Source: Tamlana flava (GTDB lineage: Bacteria; Bacteroidota; Bacteroidia; Flavobacteriales; Flavobacteriaceae). From it: DNA of 64,000 nucleotides. The stretch is from NCBI RefSeq assembly GCF_041287255.1, contig NZ_JBGGTX010000001.1, positions 806,001 to 870,000 on the forward strand, read 5' to 3'. Both the position numbers and the translations under genes were made by a program. Every line of letters begins with the position of its first letter. Position 1 is the first letter of the stretch. Positions 51,666-60,282 of the stretch are shown here, piece by piece. The notes below the pieces were generated by a model. The model was given only the letters and a program-made list of their open reading frames with translations. It was not told the DNA's origin and searched no databases.

Positions 51666-52169
51666 TTAATTAAACTTTAACACTGCTGTGTCCTTTTGTG
51701 GAATAAGCAAAAAGCTTTTTTGGCGGGAATTAATTTTTGTTTTAACCATGTTTTGCTGTTCTTGAATTAAATCGAACAAAATCTTATTGGTAATTTCCAA
51801 TGAATCAATATGGTCCACTCCTTCAATTTCAAGGTAGCATTTTATAATATCAATATCATATTCTTTTCCTACATAAACAAAATCCGCTTTTTGACCATTA
51901 ATTTTGAAAGCCATTTTATCTCGTAAGTAACGTTCAATGTATGTGTCTAAATCCTTTGTTTCTGTTTCTCCCCCAAAGGTAAAGGTCTCATTGTAACGCG
52001 TGCGCAAAGCACTTTCAAAATCATCAAGAAATATTCTAGAAATTATTTGAACGGACTGCTTATCTTCAACGTATTCCACTTGCGTAACACTGATGTAGTA
52101 GTCGTGCAGCGTGGAAAAGGACAAAAATGACAGAGCAAAAACTAAAACTATGGGTTTTAAAAATTTCAT
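51666..52169 (-). CDS. DUF6702 family exported protein
   Basis: A 167-residue exported protein with the signal peptide MKFLKPIVLVFALSFLSFSTLHDYY. The mature part starts with the family's YISVTQVEYVEDKQSVQIISRIFLDDFESALRTRY pattern. Its second half is a beta-rich segment including DIDIIKCYLEIEGVDHIDSLEITNKILFDLI. Function unknown. It precedes the M1 peptidase gene in the same direction, a frequent neighbourhood in Flavobacteriia, so a joint role is conceivable. Confidence 0.8.
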   Translation of the reverse strand: MKFLKPIVLVFALSFLSFSTLHDYYISVTQVEYVEDKQSVQIISRIFLDDFESALRTRYNETFTFGGETETKDLDTYIERYLRDKMAFKINGQKADFVYVGKEYDIDIIKCYLEIEGVDHIDSLEITNKILFDLIQEQQNMVKTKINSRQKSFLLIPQKDTAVLKFN

Positions 52170-52219
52170 TTGTAAAAATTTAGGCTAATGTACTCTTTTC
52201 AAAAAGTATTCCAAAGAAA

Positions 52220-53011
52220 TTATTCTTCCGCTATATTCAGGTTTTCTTTATACTGCCGGCATTTCATTCTCAGAAAAATTAAAACTTCAAAGTCGGTTTT
52301 GCCTTTACAACGTTTTATAAAATTTTGGTCATCTGCGCAGAAATAAAAAAAGTCCATTTTTAAATCATCATCCAAAGGATTTGATGCAAAGAAATCCTTT
52401 GAAAGTTTGGATTTAATCCTTAGCATCAAAGCTTCCTTTTCTTCTATTTCCACCCTGTTTTTAAGCATTTTTGTTCTCCCTGAAATACCATTTAATATAG
52501 GATTTAACGGAACTCCACCTCCCAAAAGCCCCAGCAACATTTTTGGTTTAAATTCGCCTGCCTCACTTAATCTTCTTTCGCTTTGTGTAGCTGGCTTGCC
52601 TGTGTAGCCTGGAATACCAACATCGAAGAAATTTATAGGCGGGTTGCCTTCTACATTTTTTATATCAGCCATTAAATCGCCTGTTAAAACCTTTCCAACA
52701 ATCACTTCATCAAGTTCATTAATACGTTCCTCTAAAAGTACTCTGATAGCCTTTATGGCAAGAATATCTTTTGAAATTAGGACTTCTTTGGGCTTATGCT
52801 GAATTGATGAAAGAGATAAGGTATCTTTAAGTTTTACCAGAATTTTGAAGTTCCCGTTCTTATCGGTAATTGTAAACTGTTGTGACGATTTATTTATAAC
52901 ATGAATGTTTTCGTTATCTGAAGCACTTTTAACACGTCCCGATATTTCAACATATTGGGCGTTAACTATATTTGAAATTAACACAAAACCGAAAAGTAAT
53001 TTTTGCTTCAA
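52220..53011 (-). CDS. Carboxypeptidase-regulatory-like domain protein (SusC N-terminus-like)
   Basis: A 263-residue exported protein (signal MKQKLLFGFVLISNIVNAQ). Residues about 22-95 form a CarboxypepD_reg-like Ig fold (ISGRVKSASDNENIHVINKSSQQFTITDKNGNFKILVKLKDTLSLSSI). RINELDEVIVGKVLTGDL follows, the linker that in SusC/TonB proteins leads to the plug. No plug or beta barrel follows. The C-terminal 140 residues are unclassified. It is paralogous to the next upstream gene. Role unknown. Confidence 0.8.
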   Translation of the reverse strand: MKQKLLFGFVLISNIVNAQYVEISGRVKSASDNENIHVINKSSQQFTITDKNGNFKILVKLKDTLSLSSIQHKPKEVLISKDILAIKAIRVLLEERINELDEVIVGKVLTGDLMADIKNVEGNPPINFFDVGIPGYTGKPATQSERRLSEAGEFKPKMLLGLLGGGVPLNPILNGISGRTKMLKNRVEIEEKEALMLRIKSKLSKDFFASNPLDDDLKMDFFYFCADDQNFIKRCKGKTDFEVLIFLRMKCRQYKENLNIAEE

Positions 53012-53100
53012 CTTTTCTAATCAAAAGCATAAAGAACGTATTTCAAATCTTAAGGTAAGTGTAAATGGGTTGTAATATTTTGTTAAAGATAAATTTTGAT

Positions 53101-53901
53101 CTATTTACCTACACCTAAAAACACCTTACTTTTTTTGGTTAGAAGATCAAGAAACTCCATTTCCTTTCCATAATTAAGCAATGAAAAATCGAAGTCATCA
53201 GCTTGTACATATTGAATAAAATCTTCGACACGATGTTCGGGTATATTAAAATTATCCATCAAAAATTCCGAACCGAAATAATATTTTATTGATTCTATCG
53301 GAACATCGGGCACAGTAGATTTTTTATTGTTTGGCACTTTAGACCTGAACAACGGCAACAACAATTGGTCCACTACATTCACTACATTTAATCCGTTAAC
53401 CACCGCAACACCTTCACTATTCATCGCTTCGTTTTTCACTCCGGTTTTGTAATCTTTTTCAAAATCATACTCCCTACTATTTTTCACCCCAAAATACAGG
53501 GCATCCAACTTAGGCTTAAATGGGGAGGCCGCTTCTGCATCCACGTTAAGATTACCCGTTAACTCGTTGGTAATAATGATAATCTCGTCTAATTTATTGA
53601 TTTCCTCTATCAAAAAAAGCTTCATCTTTTTTGACTGTATGATGTCCTCGTTAATTTTGAAGCTGATGTTTTGATATTGCAAAGCACTGACTTCAATTAC
53701 ATCGTTTAAGGCAACTAGTAAAGTAAACTCACCATTGTCATCAGTTATCGTACCCGTATTGGATGATGCATTAAAAATGGTGATGCCTGCTAGATCATTA
53801 TCCTCAACTATAATTTTTCCAAAAACCGTAATTCTATTTATGTTCTGGGAAACCGAAGATACCGAAACTAAAAGTACCAATAAGAAAATTATTTTTTTCA
53901 A
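53101..53901 (-). CDS. Carboxypeptidase-regulatory-like domain protein, tandem paralogue
   Basis: A 266-residue exported protein (signal MKKIIFLLVLLVSVSSVSQ). Same plan as its neighbour: a CarboxypepD_reg-like fold (VFGKIIVEDNDLAGITIFNASSNTGTITDDNGEFTLLVALNDVIEVSAL), then INKLDEIIIITNELTGNLNVD. A different C-terminal part follows, ending LDLLTKKSKVFLGVGK. The linker motif LDEhhh...LTG(D/N)L is shared by the pair. No barrel domain is present. They probably arose by duplication; function unknown. Confidence 0.8.
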   Translation of the reverse strand: MKKIIFLLVLLVSVSSVSQNINRITVFGKIIVEDNDLAGITIFNASSNTGTITDDNGEFTLLVALNDVIEVSALQYQNISFKINEDIIQSKKMKLFLIEEINKLDEIIIITNELTGNLNVDAEAASPFKPKLDALYFGVKNSREYDFEKDYKTGVKNEAMNSEGVAVVNGLNVVNVVDQLLLPLFRSKVPNNKKSTVPDVPIESIKYYFGSEFLMDNFNIPEHRVEDFIQYVQADDFDFSLLNYGKEMEFLDLLTKKSKVFLGVGK

Positions 53902-54018
53902 AGCTTGTATTTTTTCTTTCTTGAAAATACCACTTTATTTTCAGTTTTTAAAGAATTGGGCATTAAAATATTTCGGAAACTATATTTTTAATTAGCTTTA
54001 CACTTAAACCTTATTTGG

Positions 54019-54726
54019 ATGAAAAACCTTATAATAGCAAGCACCTCAACCATTCATGGCAATGGGTATTTAGCGTATATTTTAGATGAACTCAGGGTGT
54101 TTTTTAAAAATGCCAAAACTATTGTTTTTATACCCTATGCAAGACCAAGCGGAATTTCACCTGATGCTTATACAGAAAAAGCGAGAGTAGCCTTTTCAAA
54201 AATCGGTAAAGTAGTAAAAGGTTTGCACGAATTTGAAAATCCCGTTGAAGGCATAAATAATGCTGAAGGCATTTTTGTTGGTGGCGGCAATACTTTTGTG
54301 TTAACTTATCAACTTTATAAAAACAACTTGATAAATTCCCTTAAAGAAGCTGTAAACAGCGGAACACCTTATCTGGGAACGAGCGCCGGAAGCAATATTT
54401 GTGGCTTAAGCATAAAAACAACCAACGATATGCCCATTGTGTATCCACCAAGTTTTAATGCTTTGGGGCTCATACCATTTAACATTAACCCACATTATTT
54501 GGACCCTGATCTGTCGAGTAAACACATGGGCGAAACTAGAGAAACAAGAATAAAAGAGTTTCATGCTTACAATACGCCGCCAGTTGTTGGATTGAGAGAA
54601 GGCAGTTGGCTGCATGTATCCGGAAAATCAATTACTTTGAAAGGTAAATTATCTGCTAGAATTTTCGAGTACAACAAAGTACCATATGAGGTAGAGACTG
54701 GAACATCACTAAACCAATTAAAATAA
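54019..54726 (+). CDS. pepE: Dipeptidase E (alpha-aspartyl dipeptidase)
   Basis: S51-family serine peptidase of 235 aa that hydrolyses N-terminal aspartyl dipeptides in the cytosol. The nucleophile S122 lies in YLGTSAGSNICG. Other family blocks are GIFVGGGNTFVLTYQLYKN and the His of FNINPHYLDPD. YNTPPVVGLREGSWL is also conserved. The gene stands alone and ends at the hairpin shared with tRNA-Gly. Confidence 0.93.
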   Translation: MKNLIIASTSTIHGNGYLAYILDELRVFFKNAKTIVFIPYARPSGISPDAYTEKARVAFSKIGKVVKGLHEFENPVEGINNAEGIFVGGGNTFVLTYQLYKNNLINSLKEAVNSGTPYLGTSAGSNICGLSIKTTNDMPIVYPPSFNALGLIPFNINPHYLDPDLSSKHMGETRETRIKEFHAYNTPPVVGLREGSWLHVSGKSITLKGKLSARIFEYNKVPYEVETGTSLNQLK

Positions 54727-54727
54727 A

Positions 54728-54752
54728 AAACCCATCAAATTTTGATGGGTTT
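54728..54752. terminator. Bidirectional terminator between pepE and tRNA-Gly
   Basis: A perfect 12-base stem AAACCCATCAAA (54728-54739) with 54741-54752. It starts at the pepE stop codon and lies directly beyond the 3' end of the tRNA on the other strand. Confidence 0.75.
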
Positions 54753-54756
54753 CTAG

Positions 54757-54829
54757 AGCGGGAGACCGGGTTCGAACCGGCGACATTCAGCTTGGAAGGC
54801 TGACGCTCTACCAACTGAGCTACTCCCGC
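54757..54829 (-). tRNA. tRNA-Gly (anticodon UCC)
   Basis: A 73-nucleotide cloverleaf. The acceptor stem GCGGGAG (54829-54823) pairs with CTCCCGC (54764-54758), with U73 as in bacterial tRNA-Gly. The D arm is AGCTCAGTTGGTAGAGC, and the anticodon loop CTTCCAA holds anticodon TCC. The T arm GCCGGTTCGAACCCGGT has the invariant TTCGA. The 3' CCA is not encoded. Confidence 0.96.
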
Positions 54830-54880
54830 CTTTCCATGCTGCAAATATATACAAACTGTTCTTTCCTTTAAAAGAAAAAA

Positions 54881-55309
54881 TTACAACTTTTTTAAAAAAT
54901 GATAGCCCAATATTTTAAAGCCTTCATTAAAATAAAACTTATGCGATTTAAAGTTGCTCACGTAGGTATTTAGCTCAACAGCCTCACACCCCTTAGTTTT
55001 GGCATATTCATAAATCCAATCAAAAAAAGCCTTGCCTAGACCTTGGCCTCTATAGTTTTCGTGTATAACAACATGGTCAACTTCCAAACTCTTTCCGGAA
55101 TAATGCCTGGTGCAGAACCATAAACCTGAAACACCTACAATCTTATCTGCATCATAGATAACAGCACATTCATAATTTTCAATGAACACCATTTCTGAAA
55201 ACCGCTGTTCCAAAATATCAAAAGGCACTTTGTAATCGTTTAATTTTTCAACCAATGGAATGACCAAATTAATTTTTTCCTTTTCTATTATTTTAAATTC
55301 AATAGACAT
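54881..55309 (-). CDS. GNAT-family N-acetyltransferase
   Basis: A 142-residue acetyl-CoA-dependent transferase. Motif A is VDHVVIHENYRGQGLGKAFFDWIYEYAKTKGCEAVEL with the R/Q-x-x-G-x-G/A pyrophosphate loop, and motif B follows as FKSHKFYFNEGFKILGYHFLKKL. The N-terminal part (FKIIEKEKINLVIPLVEKLNDYKV) binds the acceptor, which is unknown. It lies between tRNA-Gly and a second GNAT gene that points the other way. Confidence 0.88.
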   Translation of the reverse strand: MSIEFKIIEKEKINLVIPLVEKLNDYKVPFDILEQRFSEMVFIENYECAVIYDADKIVGVSGLWFCTRHYSGKSLEVDHVVIHENYRGQGLGKAFFDWIYEYAKTKGCEAVELNTYVSNFKSHKFYFNEGFKILGYHFLKKL

Positions 55310-55460
55310 AAAAAAAGTTTTGTTCTAAGGTAAGTATTTCCATAAAATATTCTTTATGTTTGAAATACATCATTCTAAAATTTAAGTCATCGCCATAAAC
55401 TATAACATAAGACTTATCGGACCTGAAAAGACCCATGAAGTAAGGCATCCTGTTTTACGA

Positions 55461-55835
55461 ATGGGAAAACCAAAACATACATGCATTTTTGACGGGGATA
55501 ATTTGGACACCACTTTTCATTTAGGCATTTTCAGTGAAGAAAAATTATTAGGTGTTTGTTCATTTTTTAAAGCGAACAATCCTAATATTTCTGAAAGCCC
55601 GCAATACCAACTAAGGGGCATGGCTGTTTTAAATGAGTTTCAAGGAAAAGGTTTGGGGCATCAAATATTAATTTTTGGAGAACAAATGATAAAAAAGAAA
55701 AACGCTAAAATTGCTTGGTGCAATGCGCGTGAAGTAGCCATAAACTTTTATAGGAAAAATGGTTATGAAATTACAGGAAAGCCTTTTAATATTGAAACCA
55801 TTGGCCTTCATTTTGTGATGTATAAAGTGCTTTAA
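55461..55835 (+). CDS. GNAT-family N-acetyltransferase with unclear start
   Basis: From the only standard in-frame start, 124 aa. The acetyl-CoA loop is RGMAVLNEFQGKGLGHQILIFGEQ and the C-terminal GYEITGKPF is typical. Upstream of the ATG the same frame stays open to the stop at 55383 and reads INYNIRLIGPEKTHEVRHPVLR, which looks like the natural N-terminus of this family. That stretch begins with ATA at 55395 and contains no ATG, GTG or TTG. Either a rare start codon is used, or the protein is N-terminally shortened or decayed. Acceptor unknown. Confidence 0.75.
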   Translation: MGKPKHTCIFDGDNLDTTFHLGIFSEEKLLGVCSFFKANNPNISESPQYQLRGMAVLNEFQGKGLGHQILIFGEQMIKKKNAKIAWCNAREVAINFYRKNGYEITGKPFNIETIGLHFVMYKVL

Positions 55836-55923
55836 TTTTTTTTAATGTGACATTTCAAATAGATTAGTGTCATAAATTTGTAAGTGATATTTTTATAATT
55901 TTAGTATCTGAAATGCAAGTAAA

Positions 55924-56691
55924 ATGAGAGGAAGAAATCTAAAATATAGGCTGCTTATTGGTGTTGTGATTGCATTGTTTTTTGTGATAAAAAGATGCAG
56001 CCAGCAAGAGGTTAACCCATATACGGGTAGAACGCAAACTATTTCTATGTCGCCTGAAAATGAAATTGCCATTGGCTTACAAAGTGCACCGCAAATGGCA
56101 GAGCAGTATGGTGGCTTGCATCCCAACAATCAATATCAAGCTTTGGTTGATAATGTTGGCAGCAAATTGGTAAACAGTAGTATAGCACGAGAAACACCTT
56201 ATAAATATGAGTTTCATTTACTCAACGACCAGAATACCATAAATGCTTATGCTCTTCCCGGTGGACAAATATTTATAACCTATGCGCTTTTTTCAAAATT
56301 AGAGAACGAAGATCAACTAGCTGGTATTTTGGGGCATGAAATAGGCCATGTTTTAGGACGGCATAGTGCCGAACGCATTGCAGAGAGTGAATATTGGCAA
56401 GGGCTGACAACAGCAGGTGCAGTAGGTGCTGATATGGGTGGTTTAATAAGTGGCATTGGCCAAAACACTTTGCTGACTAACGGAAGAAGTGACGAGTTGG
56501 AAAGTGATGACTTGGGCGTAAAATTTATGATTAAAGCGGGTTATAACCCACGGGAGATGATTGGTGTTATGGAAATTTTAAAAGCAGCGACTGGTCCAAA
56601 CCGAGTTCCAGAATTTCAGAGTACTCATCCGGATCCGGACAATAGAATAGAAAAAATAGAAGAAGCTATAGAAAAATATAAAAACCAATAA
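55924..56691 (+). CDS. M48-family metalloprotease
   Basis: A 255-residue membrane-tethered zinc peptidase. One N-terminal hydrophobic segment (RLLIGVVIALFFVI) precedes the catalytic domain. The HExxH motif is in AGILGHEIGHVLGRHSAER, and the third ligand Glu is in GRSDELESDDLGVKFM. INAYALPGGQIFITYALF is another hallmark. It ends FQSTHPDPDNRIEKIEE. It resembles the periplasmic BepA/Oma1-like group that handles outer-membrane protein quality, by family inference. Confidence 0.92.
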   Translation: MRGRNLKYRLLIGVVIALFFVIKRCSQQEVNPYTGRTQTISMSPENEIAIGLQSAPQMAEQYGGLHPNNQYQALVDNVGSKLVNSSIARETPYKYEFHLLNDQNTINAYALPGGQIFITYALFSKLENEDQLAGILGHEIGHVLGRHSAERIAESEYWQGLTTAGAVGADMGGLISGIGQNTLLTNGRSDELESDDLGVKFMIKAGYNPREMIGVMEILKAATGPNRVPEFQSTHPDPDNRIEKIEEAIEKYKNQ

Positions 56692-56695
56692 ACAG

Positions 56696-56723
56696 AAAAA
56701 GCCCTGAATTTCAGGGCTTTTTA
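56696..56723. terminator. Terminator after M48 gene
   Basis: A 13-base stem AAAAAGCCCTGAA (56696-56708) with 56710-56722. It lies between the M48 gene and the convergent ankyrin gene and can work in both directions. Confidence 0.75.
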
Positions 56724-56763
56724 AGAGTGACTAACTCGAAATAATTATGGAATGGTTTTATAA

Positions 56764-57162
56764 TTATTTTTTCTTATCAGCTTTCGCTAATGTTTTTTTA
56801 ATGATTTTTGCAGCATCCTTTGCTCCATGTAATTCGGCATATTTCAAAGCCGTCATTTTTTTGTCAGACTTTGCGTTTAGGTCAGCTCCATGTGTTATTA
56901 AAAGTCTCAAAATATCGGTTCTGTTAAACTTAGCAGCATACATAACTGGAGTCATTCCATTTGATTTGGCATTTACATCCGCTCCTCTGGCTATCAGTTT
57001 TTGAACAGTTTCTAAGTCGCCTTTAGCAATTGAGACACAAAAAGAGTTCACTTTAAAATAAGCCTCTACATTGTAATTTTTAGTTGAATGTTCTGGAGTT
57101 GCATTTAAGAATGCTACTGAAAAGCATAATGCGATTGCGGAAATGATGATTGTTTTTTTCAT
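56764..57162 (-). CDS. Exported ankyrin-repeat protein
   Basis: A 132-residue protein with a signal peptide (IIISAIALCFSVAFLNATPE). About three ankyrin repeats follow: FCVSIAKGDLETVQKLIARGADVNAKS, MTPVMYAAKFNRTDILRLLITHGADLNAKS and MTALKYAELHGAKDAAKIIKK. It should be a periplasmic protein-binding module. No partner is apparent from the neighbours. Confidence 0.85.
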   Translation of the reverse strand: MKKTIIISAIALCFSVAFLNATPEHSTKNYNVEAYFKVNSFCVSIAKGDLETVQKLIARGADVNAKSNGMTPVMYAAKFNRTDILRLLITHGADLNAKSDKKMTALKYAELHGAKDAAKIIKKTLAKADKKK

Positions 57163-57379
57163 GATGAAAGATTTTAATTTGTTAAATGATTACGTTTTTT
57201 GATCTATTAAAGAGACGACAATTTTTTGACCCCGTTACACAAAAAAGTATTTATAACGTATTTTTAACGTTTAATTAGCATAACATTAACGGAACACTTT
57301 CATTTTAAAAAATTCATAAAAACCCTTATCTAACGTAGTATTTGAAAGACGATTTATCTCATTTTCTGCTAAACTTCTT

Positions 57380-57387
57380 TATCTTTG
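57380..57387 (+). promoter_or_regulatory. -7 element upstream of gpmI
   Basis: TATCTTTG matches TAnnTTTG, 25 bases before the gpmI ATG. Confidence 0.5.
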
Positions 57388-57412
57388 CAACATCTTAAAA
57401 CTTTAACAAAAA

Positions 57413-58936
57413 ATGAACAAAAAAGTTATTTTAATGATACTTGATGGATGGGGAAATTCACCAGATCCAAAAGTTTCTGCCATAGACCATGCCAACACAC
57501 CTTTTATAGACTCTTTGTACAAAAAATATCCGTTCGCAACATTACGTACGGATGGCCTACATGTTGGTTTGCCCGAGGGACAGATGGGAAATAGTGAAGT
57601 TGGCCACATGAATTTGGGCGCTGGCAGAATTGTTTATCAAGATTTAGTAAAAGTTAATTTAGCCGTTCAAAATAAAACACTCAACAAAGAAAAAGTATTG
57701 GTTGACGCTTTCGAATATGCCAAGACCAATAACAAAGATGTTCATTTTTTAGGTCTTTTAAGTGATGGTGGCGTTCACTCACACATCAATCACCTTTTAG
57801 GCTTAATTGATGCTGCCAATGATTTCGGATTGAAAAAAACCTATGTTCATGCCTTTACAGATGGCCGTGACGTAGACCCAAAATCCGGAGTGGGTTTTGT
57901 AAAACAGCTTCAATCTCATATAGAAGGTACCAGCACTAAAATAGCAACAATTTCTGGACGTTATTATGCCATGGACAGAGACAAGCGTTGGGAACGTGTA
58001 AAATTGGTGTATGATGCACTTGTTAACAGTGTTGGTGAAAAATCTGAAGACCTTGTAAACTCAATAGAGAAAAATTATGCCAATGATGTTACCGATGAGT
58101 TCATAAAACCAATAATCGCAGTAGACGATAACAACGAGCCAGTTGCCTCAATAAAAAATGGCGACGTTATTGTTTTCTTTAATTTTAGAACCGACCGTGG
58201 TAGAGAGCTTACAGAGGTATTATCTCAAGAAGATTTCCCGGATTTTGGCATGAAAAAACTTGATTTGCACTATGTAACGCTTACCAATTATAACGATACA
58301 TACAAAAACATCAAAGTAATTTTCAACAAAGAAAACCTTACCGAAACTTTGGGCGAAGTTTTAGAGAAAAACAATAAGAAACAAATTCGCATTGCTGAAA
58401 CTGAAAAGTATCCGCATGTTACATTTTTCTTTTCTGGTGGACGCGAAGCCCCTTTTAATGGTGAGCAACGAATTCTGAGAAATTCGCCAAAAGTAGCGAC
58501 CTACGATTTAAAACCAGAAATGAGTGCCTATGAATTGCGTGATGCCCTAATACCTGAACTTGAAAAGGGTGAGGCCGATTTTGTTTGCCTTAACTTTGCA
58601 AATGGTGATATGGTTGGCCACACTGGCGTAATGGAAGCAGCCATTAAAGCTTGTGAAGCTGTTGATGCCTGTGTTAAGGATGTTGTAACCACCGGTTTGG
58701 AAAATGGGTACACTACCCTTCTTATTGCCGACCACGGCAACTGCGAAACTATGATTAACCCTGATGGCTCTCCAAATACAGCACATACAACAAACCCAGT
58801 GCCTATTATTTTGATAGATAAAGACCTCAAAGAGATTAAAGATGGTATTTTGGGTGACGTTGCACCAACTATTTTGAAAATTTTAAATGTGGAGCAACCT
58901 GCGGCTATGACCCAACATGCATTGGTTAAAGCATAA
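57413..58936 (+). CDS. gpmI: 2,3-bisphosphoglycerate-independent phosphoglycerate mutase
   Basis: Glycolytic enzyme interconverting 3- and 2-phosphoglycerate, Mn-dependent, cytosolic. The 507 residues show the N-terminal metal site MILDGWGNS and the phospho-accepting serine S61 in QMGNSEVGHMNLGAGR. GRYYAMDRDKRWERV and FFNFRTDRGREL follow. The second metal site is in CLNFANGDMVGHTG and LLIADHGNCETM. Length is normal. It stands alone behind its own promoter. Confidence 0.96.
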   Translation: MNKKVILMILDGWGNSPDPKVSAIDHANTPFIDSLYKKYPFATLRTDGLHVGLPEGQMGNSEVGHMNLGAGRIVYQDLVKVNLAVQNKTLNKEKVLVDAFEYAKTNNKDVHFLGLLSDGGVHSHINHLLGLIDAANDFGLKKTYVHAFTDGRDVDPKSGVGFVKQLQSHIEGTSTKIATISGRYYAMDRDKRWERVKLVYDALVNSVGEKSEDLVNSIEKNYANDVTDEFIKPIIAVDDNNEPVASIKNGDVIVFFNFRTDRGRELTEVLSQEDFPDFGMKKLDLHYVTLTNYNDTYKNIKVIFNKENLTETLGEVLEKNNKKQIRIAETEKYPHVTFFFSGGREAPFNGEQRILRNSPKVATYDLKPEMSAYELRDALIPELEKGEADFVCLNFANGDMVGHTGVMEAAIKACEAVDACVKDVVTTGLENGYTTLLIADHGNCETMINPDGSPNTAHTTNPVPIILIDKDLKEIKDGILGDVAPTILKILNVEQPAAMTQHALVKA

Positions 58937-58941
58937 TAGTT

Positions 58942-58949
58942 TAACTTTG
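58942..58949 (+). promoter_or_regulatory. -7 element upstream of the small HAD hydrolase
   Basis: TAACTTTG matches TAnnTTTG and lies 26 bases before the ATG at 58976, just after the gpmI stop. Confidence 0.45.
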
Positions 58950-58975
58950 CATTGAATTTAACGCCTTAAATCGAA

Positions 58976-59383
58976 ATGAATTTTAACGATACACTCATAA
59001 TTGCAGTCGATTTTGATGGTACCATCGTTGAAGACGCCTACCCTAAAATAGGGAAGCCCGTTCTTTTTGCCTTCGAAACTTTAAAGAAGTTACAGGAAGA
59101 TGGCCATCGACTTATTTTATGGACATATAGATGTGGCAGCAGACTTGATGAAGCCGTTAAATTTTGTAAAGATAAGGGTATTACCTTTTATGCCGTTAAC
59201 AAAAGTTTTCCTGAGGAAGAATTCTCCAATGATATTAGCAGAAAAATTAATGCCGATTTGTTTATTGACGACAGGAATATTGGTGGCTTTCCCGGATGGG
59301 GCGAAGTGTACCTTATGCTAACAGACGAATCTGCACCACCGCTAAAATTAAAAAAGAAAGGCTTTTTTGGGCTTTTCAATTAA
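58976..59383 (+). CDS. Small HAD-like hydrolase (BT0820 type)
   Basis: A 135-residue haloacid-dehalogenase-fold protein. Motif I is AVDFDGTIVED with the nucleophile and acid aspartates. LILWTYRCG supplies motif II, and LFIDDRNIGG the C-terminal acidic motif. A Lys for motif III lies in VKFCKDKGI. No cap domain is present, as in the Bacteroides BT0820 group. The substrate is unknown. It lies between gpmI and map. Confidence 0.85.
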   Translation: MNFNDTLIIAVDFDGTIVEDAYPKIGKPVLFAFETLKKLQEDGHRLILWTYRCGSRLDEAVKFCKDKGITFYAVNKSFPEEEFSNDISRKINADLFIDDRNIGGFPGWGEVYLMLTDESAPPLKLKKKGFFGLFN

Positions 59384-59430
59384 GCAAAAACAGGAGTTAT
59401 TCTGAATATAAATGCATTTAAGTTTTTGAG

Positions 59431-59438
59431 TATCTTTG
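59431..59438 (+). promoter_or_regulatory. -7 element upstream of map
   Basis: TATCTTTG matches TAnnTTTG, 20 bases before the map ATG. Confidence 0.5.
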
Positions 59439-59458
59439 CATTCCTATAATTTATAGTT

Positions 59459-60277
59459 ATGATTATTGTAAAAACAAGAGAAGAGATTGAATTAATGCGT
59501 GAAAGTGCCTTAATTGTATCAAAAACTTTAGGTGAATTAGCTAAGGAAATTAAACCAGGTGTAACAACGCTTGAGTTGGATAAAATTGCCGAAACATGTA
59601 TTAGGGACCATGGGGCCGTTCCAGGTTTTTTGGGTTTATATGATTTCCCAAACACCCTTTGCATGAGTCCAAACTCACAAGTTGTTCACGGTATTCCCAA
59701 TAACGACCCTTTAGTTGAAGGTGATATTATCTCTATTGATTGTGGTGCGCTTAAAAATGGTTTTTACGGCGATCATGCATATACATTTCCCGTAGGAGAA
59801 ATTGATTCAAAAACCGAAAAACTACTCCGAGTAACAAAGGAATCTTTATACATTGGCATTAGAGAGTTTAAGACTAACAATCGTGTGGGCGATGTTGGCT
59901 ATGCCATTCAAAAATACTGTGAAGACCATGGATATGGCGTGGTCAGGGAATTGGTTGGCCATGGCTTGGGAAGTAAAATGCACGAAGACCCAGAGATGCC
60001 CAACTATGGCAAACGCGGGCGGGGCAAAAAATTTATTGAAGGTATGGTAGTTGCCATTGAGCCTATGATAAATATGGGAACACAGCGCATAAAACAACAT
60101 AGGGACGGTTGGACCATCACTACCCAAGATGGCAAACCTTCTGCACATTTTGAACACGACGTAGCCCTTATTGATGGTAAACCAGAACTTCTTTCAACTT
60201 TTGCGTATATATATGAAGCCCTTGGTATAAAAAGTGATGAGGAAGTAGAATTTCGTCGCGAAGCATTAGTGCTATAA
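59459..60277 (+). CDS. map: Type I methionine aminopeptidase
   Basis: Removes the initiator methionine from nascent proteins. The 272 residues carry the five metal ligands: the two Asp in ISIDCGALKNGFYGDHAYTF, the His in ELVGHGLGSKMHEDPEMPNYG, the Glu in VVAIEPMINMG and the final Glu in SAHFEHDVAL. It is followed after a few bases by a methyltransferase gene. The 20 or so extra C-terminal residues compared with E. coli Map are usual in this phylum. Confidence 0.96.
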   Translation: MIIVKTREEIELMRESALIVSKTLGELAKEIKPGVTTLELDKIAETCIRDHGAVPGFLGLYDFPNTLCMSPNSQVVHGIPNNDPLVEGDIISIDCGALKNGFYGDHAYTFPVGEIDSKTEKLLRVTKESLYIGIREFKTNNRVGDVGYAIQKYCEDHGYGVVRELVGHGLGSKMHEDPEMPNYGKRGRGKKFIEGMVVAIEPMINMGTQRIKQHRDGWTITTQDGKPSAHFEHDVALIDGKPELLSTFAYIYEALGIKSDEEVEFRREALVL

Positions 60278-60282
60278 CATTG

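Noticed and set aside
52220..53901. Calling the two tandem genes fragments of a broken SusC-type transporter
   Set aside because: Each has its own signal peptide and a complete reading frame with a distinct C-terminus, and no barrel sequence is found downstream of either.
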